Assembly: GCA_033032175.1 (NCBI GenBank)
Contig: CM065318.1
Span: 10,354,001-10,418,000, forward strand
Direction of reading: 5' to 3'
Source: Saturnia japonica
Taxonomy: Eukaryota > Arthropoda > Insecta > Lepidoptera > Saturniidae
DNA: 64,000 bases
This document shows, one piece after another, positions 20,507-33,117 of this stretch (position 1 is the first letter of the stretch; each line of letters begins with the position of its first letter). Made by a program: the position numbers and the translations under genes. The notes below the pieces were generated by a model. It was not told the origin of the DNA. It made no database searches and saw only the letters and a list, made by a program, of their open reading frames with translations.

Positions 20507-23500
20507 ATTTATTTTGTAGCTACTAGCAAAACGAACATGGTACATGTGTAAATGCTAATTTTGTTATGAAACAAACTGTGTTCTAATGAAATGGTCTTAT
20601 AATAGACATAAATAACAAATGACGTTAACTGCTTTAATACTTGTATTTAAAACGTTCGCACGATTTGACCTTCAATCAAAAACAATATTTACAAGGAAGA
20701 AGATTAACAAAAAACTGAAGTGGCATATTAAAGTCCGGAACCTTCCAAAACGTATATAACAACTGCACCTAAATTATCTAATTAAACATCATTTATAATT
20801 ATTGTTAATTTGTGAGATTTGTGATAACATGTTAGTTATGATCACCATAAAGCTTATTTAAAATGAACAATATCATCTTTTCATAATAATCCTCGGTATA
20901 ATGTAAAACATGTACGGACACTGCATCAAACGATGTCAATTTGAATCCCAACAGTGAGCCTGAGCTTTCGGTGAAGGAAAACATCATTATAAAACCATAG
21001 CATGATGGTAAGGCATTTACTAATGAATTTCTGGCTAGCTACCCCATATTCAACTTAAAAATATGTCGTCAAGCACCTTTAGATATGTTCCAGCAGTTGA
21101 ACTTGGGAACCAAGGCTTAGACTTAACTTGTTACCATCTTTGGCTACAGCATCAGTTGAGATCAGGTGAAATTGCGGCAAAACACTAAACCTACCTAAAA
21201 TGTGTATTCATGTGAAAATAAATTTATAACTATCTTTAATATAATAGATAGCTGACCAATTGTCAGTTGATTCTGCAAAAGTGACAACCAACAGCAACCA
21301 GAATGTTATCCTGTAGGATTATTGTTTAATAGATTATGGGCTATTTTGGACAGCTATGTACCATCACTGTGTCCATTGCACTGTCTTTGTCTTATAGGTT
21401 TTTCTTAAATAAGATGTGATGTAACTATTAATAAGAACCTAAATAAATGCATTTTTCATTCTGTTCTATTCTCTTGTCTTTATTACGTTCTACCAGAGAA
21501 GCTTGCGATTTTTGGCAAATCGCATTTATTTATAACATTCAATTCATTCAAAGTATACAATAAAGTTGGTCCGTTTCCACTCTTTCTTGTACGCAAGAAA
21601 TAATATTATTTCACTGTATTCACAAGGCAACTGGTCTCACTGCTATTTTTCCTTAATCTTCGTTGTTTCCTATTATTAAAAAAAAAATCGGAAATTTAGG
21701 TGGAATTTAAAATAAGTATTTTGTCAGATTTATTTCTTGATTCATTTACTATTATTATAGTCTAAATTTTTTATAGCTTCAGCGTTATGACCACAATCTC
21801 ATCTGATGTTAAGTAACGATAGGGCCTAAGACAGTGACACTCTAATTGTAATGGAAGAATACTATAAGGGTTTTACTTTTTTTATTTTAGGTTTCCAGCC
21901 CTAAAATGTGCTAATGTTCATGTAGATTATACAAATGTATTGTTTTTTTCTTCTGCCACCATGTCTAAACTAAATTAATTTTCTTGTTTATTATAGTGAG
22001 GGACACGAACAAAAATTTATTTTAGTGCATCCTTATATTACGAATAATATTTATAATATGTGGATGATATTGGAGCCATTGACGAATTGTCAGATGATTC
22101 AAAAAAATTATATGGGTGAAACAAAACTGATTTGATATTTATTTATGTCATCCGAAATTAATGTGTTTGCAGTTAATATTGAACCATATTGGGCTTAAAC
22201 CAGCTCAATAAAGGAAGATGCGGCAGAGATGTGAATATTAAGATGGATGTATGCTGTAACTAGAATAAATAAGGTAAGAAATCATATAACTATTATAGAA
22301 AAATGTTAAGTATGAACGTGGACGGATATAGGACCAGAGGAAGAACGAAGAACATGTGGATAGATTATATTGTAATATTATTATGTGTATTATGTTATGC
22401 GTATAAAAGATTCGAATGCTGAAATAACAGTTGATAGTGTAAAGTGGAAAACATGGTGTGCCGACTCTACTTAAGTGGGTTATGGGGTAAGAATGAGAAT
22501 TAATATTGAGCCATATTTTTATTGACGTTTTGCTTTTAGTATAGACGTTTGGTCGCAAACTTTCGAAAATTTTGTAGATTGTCGTTATTTCTTGGTTTTG
22601 AGAAAAATCGCACTGAGACAAATGTGACACGTTAACTAATAATTTTTGTGTTAAAAGCACATCTATATCACAAAATAAATAAAATTTATGTTTTCGTTTG
22701 TAATTTCAAACTAACAGTTTTTTTACTAAATCTATATGAAAGTATAATATACTGTACTTATAACAAAAAACCCCTTTTTTTTGCCTGTTTATCTGTTTGT
22801 TCCGGCAATATCCGAAACGGTTGAACTGATTTTGACGGAATTTCACTGGTAGATAGCTGATGTTATAAGGAGTAGTTTAGACTTCTTTTATTTTAGAAGA
22901 AAATAACTTCTTTTGTTCACTTGCGCGGAGCTGCAAGCTCAGCTTGTTTATAATCTAATTTCTAAATCGTTGTGTACTATTTATTTCCTGTTCCGTTAGT
23001 GAACTGCGATAAAGAGGTCATGCGAATTCGTGGTATAATTTCGTGTAAATCGTTTCCCAAGTGGATATAATACCAGTCATTAAACAAGCCCTATACGGTA
23101 CCAAAAGCATTGTGCAATAGATCGTGTAATACGTTTTTGAACAAATAAATAGAGAGATACTATAAAATATATTTAAAAGATATAAAGTTTCTCAAAGTTT
23201 TTTCCTAGCAACTCCATATTTCCTTTAGATCTTTAACAAATTTAATAATTCAAACATCATTTTAAAACTTATGTTTCCTACTATTGACGAAATATAGACA
23301 AATGGTTTAAAGCTAATATTTTAGTTCAAATAAATTATTTAATATTTCTACATTAGGAATTTCATCTGCTGATAATAAATATATATATAAGGTGCATTCT
23401 ATTAACAATCTATTGAACTAAATGACAGCTTTTAGTTAGATTATTTACATTCTATATTATGCGAAATATTCGCACGGGTCAGCTAATAGATATATAATAC

Positions 23501-23950
23501 ATATCATTTTGTAGTATATATTCTAGATTGTTTTATTTTCGTAATATAAATATTTACTATAATCTATAATACATAATATACAAATTAATGTTTTTTTGTT
23601 TATTTCTACCCAAGGCAAATGTTAAACAAGCATTAAAACTTTAGTGAGCCGTTGTTTACACGCTCGGAAAGATTTCTTTATTAGTAGGTACAAGTAGTTT
23701 ACAAGAGATGGCGTGCAAGTCGTTTAATTTTCATACAACGGGAACGAAGTCATCTGCAAAAGCTAGTTCCAAATAAAATATCCCAAATAAAAAGTTTTCA
23801 GTATTTATTTAATACAATAAACAGAAACAATAAGCAGAAAACTTTCAGATAAAAGTTTAATTCACACTAACTTTAATAAAAAATTTATATGTAAATAGTT
23901 CTCAGTGGATGAGACATGTTAAAAGAAGTTACAACATGCATCTGGTAAGA
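20507..23950. other. Intergenic region without genes
   Basis: Upstream of the CSP gene ending at 20506 I saw no exon. A reverse-oriented dispersed retroposon tail occupies about 22740-22965. The open frame at 22238-22660 (minus) is AT-driven and shows no family signature. Confidence 0.4.
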
Positions 23951-26900
23951 TTAAAATTTAGCAACAGCAGCTTCCAGAGCAGTGAAATGTTTTCCTTCAG
24001 CATCGTATTTGTTCTTAAACGCTTCATAATCCGCAGGCAGTTTTTCTTTAAGAGCCTCAAGGAACCGTTTGAAGATGTGTTTTTGAGCTTCTGTACATTT
24101 CGCGCATGATTCCTGCACTGCCTCTGCAATGTCCTCTGTGATAACAAAAAAAAATTAAAATACATACATATTATTAGGTGCATATTTATCAAGACAGTAG
24201 CCTAGTCTCATTAGTCTAGTGGTCCCAAACGCGACTATTATGCTCGAGGTCCTGGGTTCGATAGCCAGGTCAAGCAAAGTGTTTTTCCTATAAAATTCAC
24301 AGTAGCAGCTCGGAGTTTGACTATGTGCCCGATTAATGGAAATAGGCTCGCCCCCTATTACATGGGACCAAAATAAAACATGCTCGGCGAACTGTGGGTG
24401 TACATTAGTAGTACACCTCTGCCTAACCCTTCGGGGAATATAGGCGTGATGACATGATGATGATACATAGTACATATTCGTCTGTGGAACTCACTCACAC
24501 TACATATAAGAAAAGTGAGATCTATGGTACGCAATAAAGTTTTTTTTTTTTTTTTTGAAGTGATAACAATTTAGTGGTAACTCGAAGTAGGATAAAAGAT
24601 GTAGCAGGAAGTTAGAAAGCCGTAAAAAGACGTATGTTGGATCCTTGCAATAAGCCGAATCTTTTGGTGAATAAATACGATTGTCATAGATATAAAAAAG
24701 AGTAGTAGAATTCCTTTTATACGATTATTATAGATCGCTGCACTTGAGAGAGAGTCCTCTTGCTAGGATTTTAGTTTGATACCATTCGGACACATCCAAA
24801 CCTGCCGTAAAGTGATGTAATAAAAGGCTAGATAATAGAAACAACGTCTATAAGTTTTATTTATTTTGTCATAAACGTAGAACATGCAGTAAAAATGAAT
24901 ATACTCGTATTACATCCAAATCAAAACAAACGTCCTACATTTTTCGGTAAAAGTATATAATAATATTTCAAAACTAGTCACATACCAATGGGAAATGTTC
25001 TAATTTTGGTAATTATTGGTGGTTTTTATAACTCAGTAGCCTTCATCACTGTAACCTCGTTCTGTTCATAAATAATTGTTAATGCCTAGCGATTTTTTAT
25101 TGTGATAAGTTAAGCCGAAGTTAAATTATCATATAATTTATTCTGTTTACTTATTTAAATATGATATAAGTGAAAGTAACAATACAAGGTGAACAGTAAA
25201 GTAAACAAAAGTACTTATTAATGTTACAAAACCCCAGAGATTGTTTGAACGCGTTAAGATTCAATCTGAGTACCAGACAGATTTAAAATATATTTTTTTG
25301 CATTATATAAGCTGTGCCCGCGATTTCGTCTGCGTGATATATTTCGTGTATGAAAAACAGCAACTAAATAAAACCTCCCTCATCTCAATCTCACCTTACG
25401 GTATTTGACCGGTATAAGCTTTGAGAATACCCATCTAAAATAATTTGAAATGTTAACCGTCTTTACGAAAAGCTAATTTTATTTCATAACTTTATTTTTA
25501 TAAACCGTTAATATCCAGTGAATAATAATGGTTTATAGTAAGTCTGTTTAGTGGAACTTAATAAAAATCTTGATAGCACATACACCAAAACAACGACATC
25601 TATCCTAGAAAATTTAGATTGAAAAGATATTTTTAATTATGTTAAACATTTAAAAATAACGTTAAAATCGGACTAAAACATTTAAAAATAGTGATAAATG
25701 GCCAGCCTTAAATTTTCATTATGTGTTTACAGAAAATATACTTATTAAGTGTGACAATAAATAAATATCAAATGAATTTCATGATAACTTAAACCAAGCC
25801 GTACAGCGCCATCTATTAATACTCCTGAAAAAAAACAAGTTTCAATTTATTGCTTTCTTTGAAAATTTTGTATTATTATTTTCTATTCTTTTTTATATCC
25901 ACTAACTAAAAATGCATCCTAAATGTATCCTCAGACTACAAACTACAATTACATCAAATTTCATTAAATTTGGTAAGTCGTTTTTGCGTGATTGGCATTC
26001 AACCATACCGACAGACAGACAAAAGTTTCAAAAACTATCGAAATGTGTTCTTTCTCTCCATGATTCTAAGCTCCCCCGTATTAGTTTTTCCCCAAATTTC
26101 TTCAATGAGATTCGACTCTTTAGTCTTTTATTAAAAGTATACAATTATTGAGGTAGGAATTATTTATGTAACTTCATTCTATGACCCTAAAAAGCGGAGC
26201 AGTAACCATGAAACTCAAATACTCCAGCATGCTTTCGGCAAGTGAAGTGAGAACAAAGATTTGTTGAATAAATTTAACACTAGTAGAACCGTGCGGTACA
26301 ACTAGTATATACATATATGTAAATCAACTATTTTGTCGGTACTTGCACTTTATGCTTTGTTTGGAATCAAAATTAATGGTGTTATGTGAGTGAATAAAAG
26401 AAAAGAAAAATAACCATCCGATCCCATTCTTTAAACTATGAAGTTAGGAACTGTGCATACGTGCATGATCTTGTTTAAAATTCCAATACTGAAGTGTTTT
26501 ATATTTTACATTAAATTAAAACCTTGATCTATAATTGAATAATAGTTTCCATATCAAGGCTATATTGAAGCTTTGTAAAAATATTTATCTACAAAGAATG
26601 AAATAAAATGATGAGCAAATAAAAAAACTAGACGGACCATGTACATCTTCAAAAGTTGTTTATACTTATATACATATATAAAACCCAGCTGGGTCGACAG
26701 ACATTTTTCTGCCCTTTTTGACAGTCATCCGATAGTCGATGATGAGTCAGGACAAAGCCTTTTAGATATATAAATATTTGTAGACCATCCGGTGGAAGAG
26801 CAATCGTACTCGATTGAATCACGACAATATATGTTCCTTAAGATTCATTAAATTCGATTATGAATCGAAATAATTGGCTAATATTCACAAACTACTTACT

Positions 26901-27083
26901 TTTGAAATCGCCAGCAACAGGATTGCATTCCACAGTATCAAGGAAGCATCCAACAAACGCTTTAAGAGTCGCCGAGTCCTTTATAACAGCCTCGATGTCT
27001 AAGTCATCGTTCTCAGTTGTATATGTCTCCTTAGCATACACACTGGCCAAGACCACCAGACACAGAACGTAAATGCACTTCAT
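23951..27083 (-). CDS. Divergent chemosensory protein, two exons, complete
   Basis: Exon 1 is 26900-27083 and exon 2 is 23951-24135; the product is 122 residues. The 2764-bp phase-1 intron has GTAAGT and ATCACAG borders. The signal peptide is MKCIYVLCLVVLASVYA. The mature chain is more acidic and divergent than its neighbours (CFLDTVECNPVAGDFK in place of the usual GPCTPEG), but cysteine spacing is exactly C-x6-C-x18-C-x2-C. Exon 2 encodes CAKCTEAQKHIFKRFLEAL, then KNKYDAEGKHF and a Lys-Phe C-terminus. A clean acceptor (TTTTACAG, CAG at 27100-27102) lies 16 bases before the ATG, implying a 5'UTR intron. A SINE sits in the coding intron. Confidence 0.92.
24190..24465 (+). mobile_element. tRNA-derived SINE in CSP intron
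   Basis: This copy has a head with TTAGTCTAGTGG and GGGTTCGATAGCC (B box, slightly decayed), the family body and an ATAGGCGTGATGACATGATG tail. It is opposite in orientation to the host gene. A T run follows at 24540-24556. Confidence 0.8.
25305..26340 (+). repeat. Decayed retroposon-tail repeats in CSP intron
   Basis: Fragments of the GTGCCCGCG...TTTCGTCTGCGTG type start at 25312. The block ACCGACAGACAGACAAAAG near 26010 is the usual end of such repeats. No open frame of interest. Confidence 0.45.
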
Positions 27084-27334
27084 CTTCGTGACTATCTGTC
27101 TGTAAAATAAAATAATGGTACCTCTCTTTTAAACCGGTTTCTTCTATCAACTATGAACCCGTATAACCTGATAGAAGTATTTTGAATGGATTGTTTGTTA
27201 GTCAAGAGAACGCTATGTGTTTTGTAATAATATCAGCTCGATAAGATATATTATTTTATAATAGAAAGCTACACATAACAGATATTCATTGAATGCATAA
27301 TTTTAAAGTAACTACTTGAAGAATTTTTACAACA

Positions 27335-27530
27335 AGACAAGTTTTAACAAAAAAGAAAACCAACTTCAATGATTTTAAAGAGTTCCCTGGTGTATCTTCG
27401 GAGTTGAAGGTCCAATGCCAATGAAATTAAAATGAGACCACCCTTAAAATATCCCTTTTCCAACTAAAAAAGAATCAGCTAAATCGGTTTTTAAGTACAG
27501 AAGTTATGGCTGTACATCCATAATTTTTTT
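27335..27530 (+). repeat. Dispersed repeat family (AAAAGAAAACCAACTTCA type)
   Basis: The shared blocks are CAAAAAAGAAAACCAACTTC, TTCCCTGGTGTATCTTCG and AAATCGGTTTTTAAG. Copies are at 46000-46310, 47995-48235 (reverse), 51235-51475 and 53690-53940 (reverse), so it is the most frequent repeat family after the SINE. Non-coding, class uncertain. Confidence 0.6.
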
Positions 27531-28929
27531 ACAGAAGTGACAAGAGATTTAAAAAACCTTTTAATGATAACGGAATTATTTAAATGAATTTGTATAGTCC
27601 TTTTTTATAGAAAATGTTTAATAATCAACTTATTAATTATAAGTAATTATCTTCAATTTCATTACAAATATCATAGCAGAATATTATTTAAAACCTCTAA
27701 AAAATTCTCATGAAATTCTTACACTTGTTTATAAGTATGCTAAAGTATAGAATGTCTTGTAAAATGTTTATTTCAATGTTGTATTGTGTCAAATTCTTTA
27801 AATCTGTTATACTAGGAAAACAACATTGTAACAAAACTTGAATATTATGTGAATTTTTAACTTTATTTTTGCTGTACAATTATTACAAAAGAGTTGACCA
27901 ATAGTTAACTTTTTTATATTCGATGATGGTAGCGTTGCGTCAAATTATAAGTTCTTTTTTTTAGATTTTTACTTAATAAAACTGTTATGTAGTAGATATT
28001 TTAGAATATACACTGACCAAACTATTTTATTTAAATACATGGACGCTCCGTATTGAAATTATTTGCTAATTATAAAGGATTTAATATAAGAAACTTGCAC
28101 TAGCAATTTAGCTCGCGTGAATTTACTAACTAATCAACTATTAATTCTGAATAAACTAAATAATGACTAGTTGCTGGCTGGTAGGACACGACAAGAAAAA
28201 ATTAAGCTTTACATCATAGAAACCAATTTGTTTGATTCTTGAAACTCCCACATTATCGCATATTTTTTGACTGGACTGCAAAAACATTATTTATCAGGAG
28301 AGTAATTAAAACTGTTTTTTAAAGTATTTTAAATTTGAAAAGTAACTATAAGGTTCAAAATACATTAGTATCCAATACTTTTACTGTTTAGATACTTTTC
28401 CATTCTTATTATCAGGTATATTAGTTAAGAACAGACTTTTAACAAAAGGATTTTAAGTAGGTTCGCTAATCTAGTTATATTATATACATAATCCTCTCAC
28501 TTTATATTTAACCTGATTCGCACAACAATAATTAAGCAATCACTACGTTGTGTTTTAAAACAATAACGTAACTCGTTATATAAAAACCACTAGTCAAGTC
28601 AATAACCTTGGACTCAGTTTGTATTGACCTTAAATTAGCATTATATAAGTATATATAATGTGCGGCATATAATTAAAAAAATATAAATATAAATTTAATC
28701 CTTTGTTTTATGTTCGTATTTTGTTTTTTGAAACGTAATTTGGTAATTTTCTATGTTAATTCAAGATTTTCTAGATTTTTGTTTGAATTAACCTTTAATT
28801 AAAATATAAATTATATACCTACAGCTATCATTATCTAAAAACAAAATGAAACAATAGGTAAAGTTCTGACTATGTTATATAATAATTGCTTTTTAAAAAC
28901 TCGTGGAAAATTTTGTTGTTTATACCTAA
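27531..28929. other. AT-rich intergenic sequence
   Basis: Nothing recognisable was found on either strand. Confidence 0.4.
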
Positions 28930-29350
28930 CTAGATGTGCCCGCGGCTCAATTCGCGTGGGGCGGACTAGAGAATGCTGTCGGTCGAGAACACGCGAATTG
29001 TTGCCTCGCTCCCACCGGTCGCTATCCGCCGCCAGCGCCGGTTATTTTATAGACAGAAATGCTTATTGTGGGTGATCCTTGAAAAATAGACATATGCTAT
29101 CGTATTTGCTTTTGTTGGTCTTTTAAAGCTCTACAATTATGTAGTATATTAATTCCATATATCTGTTATGGTTTTCTCAGAATAAGCCATTTAAGCGCCT
29201 TTTTCCCCAATTTATTCACCATTATCACCCCTGCTTATTTCGTATGTTAATTTATCTTACAAAATATATCATATAAACTGACCAAATAATAATATATCTT
29301 TGAATTACAAAAAAGTCATATAAATCGGATAAGTAGTTTCGCGTGAAAAG
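28930..29350 (+). repeat. Dispersed retroposon-tail repeat
   Basis: It opens with GTGCCCGCGGCTCAATTCGC and contains GAAATGCTTATTGTGGGTG, which is also present in the repeat at 12655. It is truncated on the right by the MITE at 29351. Confidence 0.55.
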
Positions 29351-29647
29351 AATAGACGCGTTTTACCTGAAATAAAACGCATATTAAAATACTTCCCTTA
29401 TTAGAAGCCTAATATTGAGAGCAGCGCATCAGTGTTTCCGTTGATTTCTCTTTCTACCTTCTATAGCCATCTGCCGCACCTCCCACATGTGTCACCAGGC
29501 GGCGCGGGGGGGTCGTAGCCTTGGTAGTAGGATGCGGCGAATTTATTCGTCATTGTGTCGAAATTACACCAGGCAGAGTTAAAAAGTAGGCTTCTAATAA
29601 GGGAAGTATTTTAATATGCGTTTTATTTCAGGTAAAACGCGTCTATT
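29351..29647. mobile_element. MITE with perfect 61-bp terminal inverted repeats
   Basis: Bases 29351-29411 are the exact reverse complement of 29587-29647, starting AATAGACGCGTTTTACC. Each arm contains its own small hairpin (GCGTTTTA ... TAAAACGC). The interior is GC-rich and non-coding. Its core (about 29412-29553) reappears inverted at 38384-38550. Immediately to the right, 29642-29683 holds a third, direct-orientation arm-like block (TTATTAGAAGCCTAATATTG). Superfamily and target duplication could not be determined. Confidence 0.85.
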
Positions 29648-29683
29648 AAATTACTGTCCGTTATTAGAAGCCTAATATTGAGA

Positions 29684-32414
29684 CCTGTTTGTTATCGCCT
29701 GGTGAACACGCCAATGTGATATGCCATAGTGGGTAAATATCTATACGCCAATGTGATACGTATATGTAGTTATTCATAAAAATATGAGGTGCGAAAAATA
29801 ATAGGATTAGTTTCAACAATTACACAACAAGGTCGCAAACATATTCTAAAGCAAGCTAATTAATACGAGGCGAAAGAAATAAGTTTGTAAATATTAATGT
29901 CAAAATATTACTAATGTTACCGACTAGCCCCATTTCGCTTATTCTGATTAATACTATCTTTATTTTACATACCAGTGTAATAAACCGTATTATTGAGCAG
30001 AGAGATCGCAGGTTCGATTCCCGCACATGATTTTAATTTGTGCGTCGTGCCTAATTGTCAGTTGTGTGTTTGGGTGTTAAATATATATATATACATGTGC
30101 ATATATGATATCAGTAGTTTAGTAACCATAACATATGCTTTGCTTAGTTTGAAATTAATCGGCCGTGCGTGCGGCCTATATTCATATTGTCCACCTATTT
30201 ATAGTAGTATATACCTACTTATATATCTAAAGTTATATGCACCCTTTACAAAAACTACGTTAGTGCGAGTAGTACCTACTGCAATTTACTTCACATTTAT
30301 CGCCGTCCTTTCGATTCGCACTTCAACAATTCTTTCGAGGTCTGTGCCATATTCTTACTGTAGAGCTAGATGCATATTTTGTACGTTTGGAACGAACCAA
30401 TTTCTACGATGACCTAACCCTAATGGTTAGAATATCAAATGGTCACTTACTTTGGCGAGCTTCTAGACCGTATCACTTTATATTTAAGGCAGTGTTTTTA
30501 CAAGTGAAGCTATGATACTTAATTTATATCAAAGAAAGTGGTTATAGCAGAGCGGGAAATATTTGCTATGAAGAGACACTCCGCGCGTTGCGATATAATG
30601 TGATTGGAGTGATAACGGCTTATACGTTGGCTACTCATCTCTGTTTCGTACTTCACATAGCTACACCACGCGTGAAGTCTTAGTACACATATCTCACTTC
30701 AGAAACCCAGTGAAGACATTTGCGTCTCTGTGTTATCAGAATAACATCGAGCAATAGCTTCTGTTATGTACGAAATGACTCGGTTGCCAGATAAATATTA
30801 CGACTCATTTCACTCCTATTATAAAATATATTGATGTACAAAAGTTTTGATATAACTGTAATACATAACCATATAACTCTTATGTCGACTGAACGTTGAA
30901 TATATAACTGAACTTTCAAGTTACTGCGCGAAAGTAACCATGATCAAAATGTCTGGCTGTATTGATATATCAACTGTACGTAGTAAAACAACTTTAGTTA
31001 TGTAGTAAGATTTGCTGTATATCAATGGTACGTAATAAATTGTCATTTTTCATCTGATTTTATGACTGCATATTCCACGTAATTCTGTGACTAGTCGGTT
31101 ATGCGAGGGTAGAATTTTATATTTATGTAAGCTATACATAAAATATTAACTCGGGTAGGTATAATCATATTTGACATCAATATGATGCTATATAAAATCA
31201 CAGAGCATGACAACATGTAATCACTAATCATATTAGTTTTATGTCAAAATGCTTGACCTACATAAATGTGTCATGTCGAAATAAGGTCATAAAAAGTTAT
31301 CTTGCATTATGAATTAAGTAAAATAATTTCTGAATAGTGAAACATAGCTGTATTGTATACTATAATTATTGTGAATCCTACTATATTTTAAATTGTGAAA
31401 TTATTGGATATTATGATCCACTTAGTAGCTCGGTAATCCCAATTATGATGTGTTATATTTACTAAAATGGTAAATCCTGCAATTCCTTTCGTAACCCAGT
31501 AGAGCAACGTGCTACAGTCAGGTTAGGTTTGATTTGCAATAAAATACGCGTGCCGCTGGCGAGCGAGCGAGCGTCAATTTTTAATGCGCGACATCGAATT
31601 AAGATTAACTGGCCGATTGTACTTATTTTCATATTTTGATGAAATAATTTATAAATTCGAAATCTGTTACAACCAAGCTGTAATCTTAAGACATTCTGTA
31701 TTTCAAGTTGGTGGTCGCTTCTCAGATTACTTTATATAACAACCAGCGCCATAGAGCAGCCTTTTATCTGCCCCTTGCGAGCTGATGAAATACCTTAGTT
31801 TAGGTTATCGACACTTTTTATAAAACGAGTACCCAGCTCGGTTAATTACATACATTAACTTGAATTTAAATTTGTAATAGTAAGCTATTCAATATCCTAT
31901 ATCCACGATATAGGACTATATAAATAGAAATTTCACGCGAATCCTTCCAGTCGTTGAAAAACAGGTTAGGTTAGGTTGGAGCTGTGACCACAACGCGCGA
32001 GCCGAGCGAGCGCAGCGAGCGTGCCGCGGGAGCGGCCGGCGAGCGCCACAGAAGAATTTTATTGGCAAATCATAATTTCTCGTTCTTATTTCAGGTATTA
32101 TTTAATAACTCTAATGGCATAATATTCCAAATTATTGCATCTGGATATAAAAACATTCACGTAATCTTTCTCGAAGAGAGACATTTTTAGGCCGTCAAGC
32201 ATTTTATATAAATTGAGTAGTCTCACGCATATATCACACTGCATTTTGGTTGTTAAGTACACGTGTATTCTTTACAGTATACAAGTACTCAGGTCATTTA
32301 TATTGATACAATGCCAAGTCTTAACAACAAACTTATTTTATGCCGACGTCACTAAATTGTACGATTAATCACGTGACAATAATTAACTGTACAAGGTTTC
32401 TCAGTCTTTTAAAA
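29684..32414. other. Long non-coding stretch
   Basis: No exon was found. A tRNA-like B box (GCAGGTTCGATTCCCGC) at about 30008-30025 hints at a decayed SINE head. GC-rich patches with GAGCGAGCGAGCG at about 31560 and 31995-32050 look like repeat sequence; the open frame at 31984-32190 arises from them. Confidence 0.4.
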
Positions 32415-32766
32415 TATCCCAATTTTTCTGTGAAAAATATATATAAAGCGCTCCTGCGAGAGGCGCTAATTTTTCTGTGAAAAATATATATAAAGCCCTC
32501 CTGCGAGAGGCGCTGTACATCGGTACAGGTTTGCACAGGTTCATGAGGTGATAATTTTTCTGTGAAAATTATAATAAAGCACCCCCGCGAGGGGCATTAT
32601 ACATCGGTACAGGTTTGTACAGGTTCACATTTTGTTAGGTGATAATTTTTCTGTGAAAAATATATGAAGCGCTCCTGCGAGAGGCGCTATACATCGGTAC
32701 AGGTTTGTACAGGATAATTTTTCTGTGAAAAATATATATAAAGCGCTCCTGTGAGAGGCGCTGTAC
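32415..32766. repeat. Hairpin tandem array, left part
   Basis: Five tandem units begin at about 32421, 32469, 32552, 32644 and 32715. Each has an AT hairpin (ATTTTTCTGTGAAAAAT) and then a GC hairpin of the type GCGCTCCTGCGAGAGGCGC. Three of the five continue with the spacer CATCGGTACAGGTTTG. The LINE copy 2 insertion splits the array; it resumes at 36543. Confidence 0.85.
32754..32766. repeat. Target-site duplication of LINE copy 2, left
   Basis: AGAGGCGCTGTAC is repeated at 36542-36554. The first A may belong to the poly(A) tail on the right side, so the duplication is 12-13 bp. Confidence 0.9.
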
Positions 32767-33108
32767 CAGCTCCCGGCCGCCGCCGGCCCCTCCGCACCCC
32801 GCGTGGTGCAACCGCAACCCGTGCGTTCATCGCAGAACGCATGGGGCCCCCGCCGCCCCAATCCACAGCCCCTTATGGCTATGGATATTCCCGCGCCCCG
32901 CGCTCCTGCGCCCCGCGCGCCCGCTAACACTGTCGTCAATAGTAACGACCTAATGATACTGCTCACCCGCGAGCACGATATCCGCGAGCTCATCGAATAC
33001 AATGACCATTTGGAGCGCTTCGGTCTCATCAAGACCGCTTGCGCGTTCCCCCGCCTCGTAGAGACACTACAACGTCTCGATCGCGAGGCGAGTAGTAATA
33101 AAAATTAG
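32767..33108 (+). CDS. LINE ORF1, C-terminal fragment
   Basis: This is the in-frame remainder of ORF1 (114 codons with stop), lacking the zinc knuckles because of 5' truncation. It ends at TAG 9 bases before the ORF2 ATG. In copy 1 a 2-nt length difference removes this stop and carries ORF1 into ORF2. Confidence 0.8.
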   Translation, partial: QLPAAAGPSAPRVVQPQPVRSSQNAWGPRRPNPQPLMAMDIPAPRAPAPRAPANTVVNSNDLMILLTREHDIRELIEYNDHLERFGLIKTACAFPRLVETLQRLDREASSNKN

Positions 33109-33117
33109 GGCCTTTCA

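Noticed and set aside
22238..22660. 140-codon minus-strand open frame
   Set aside because: Composition is Ser/Ile/Tyr-rich from AT-biased sequence, with no domain, no splice context and no homologous copy nearby.
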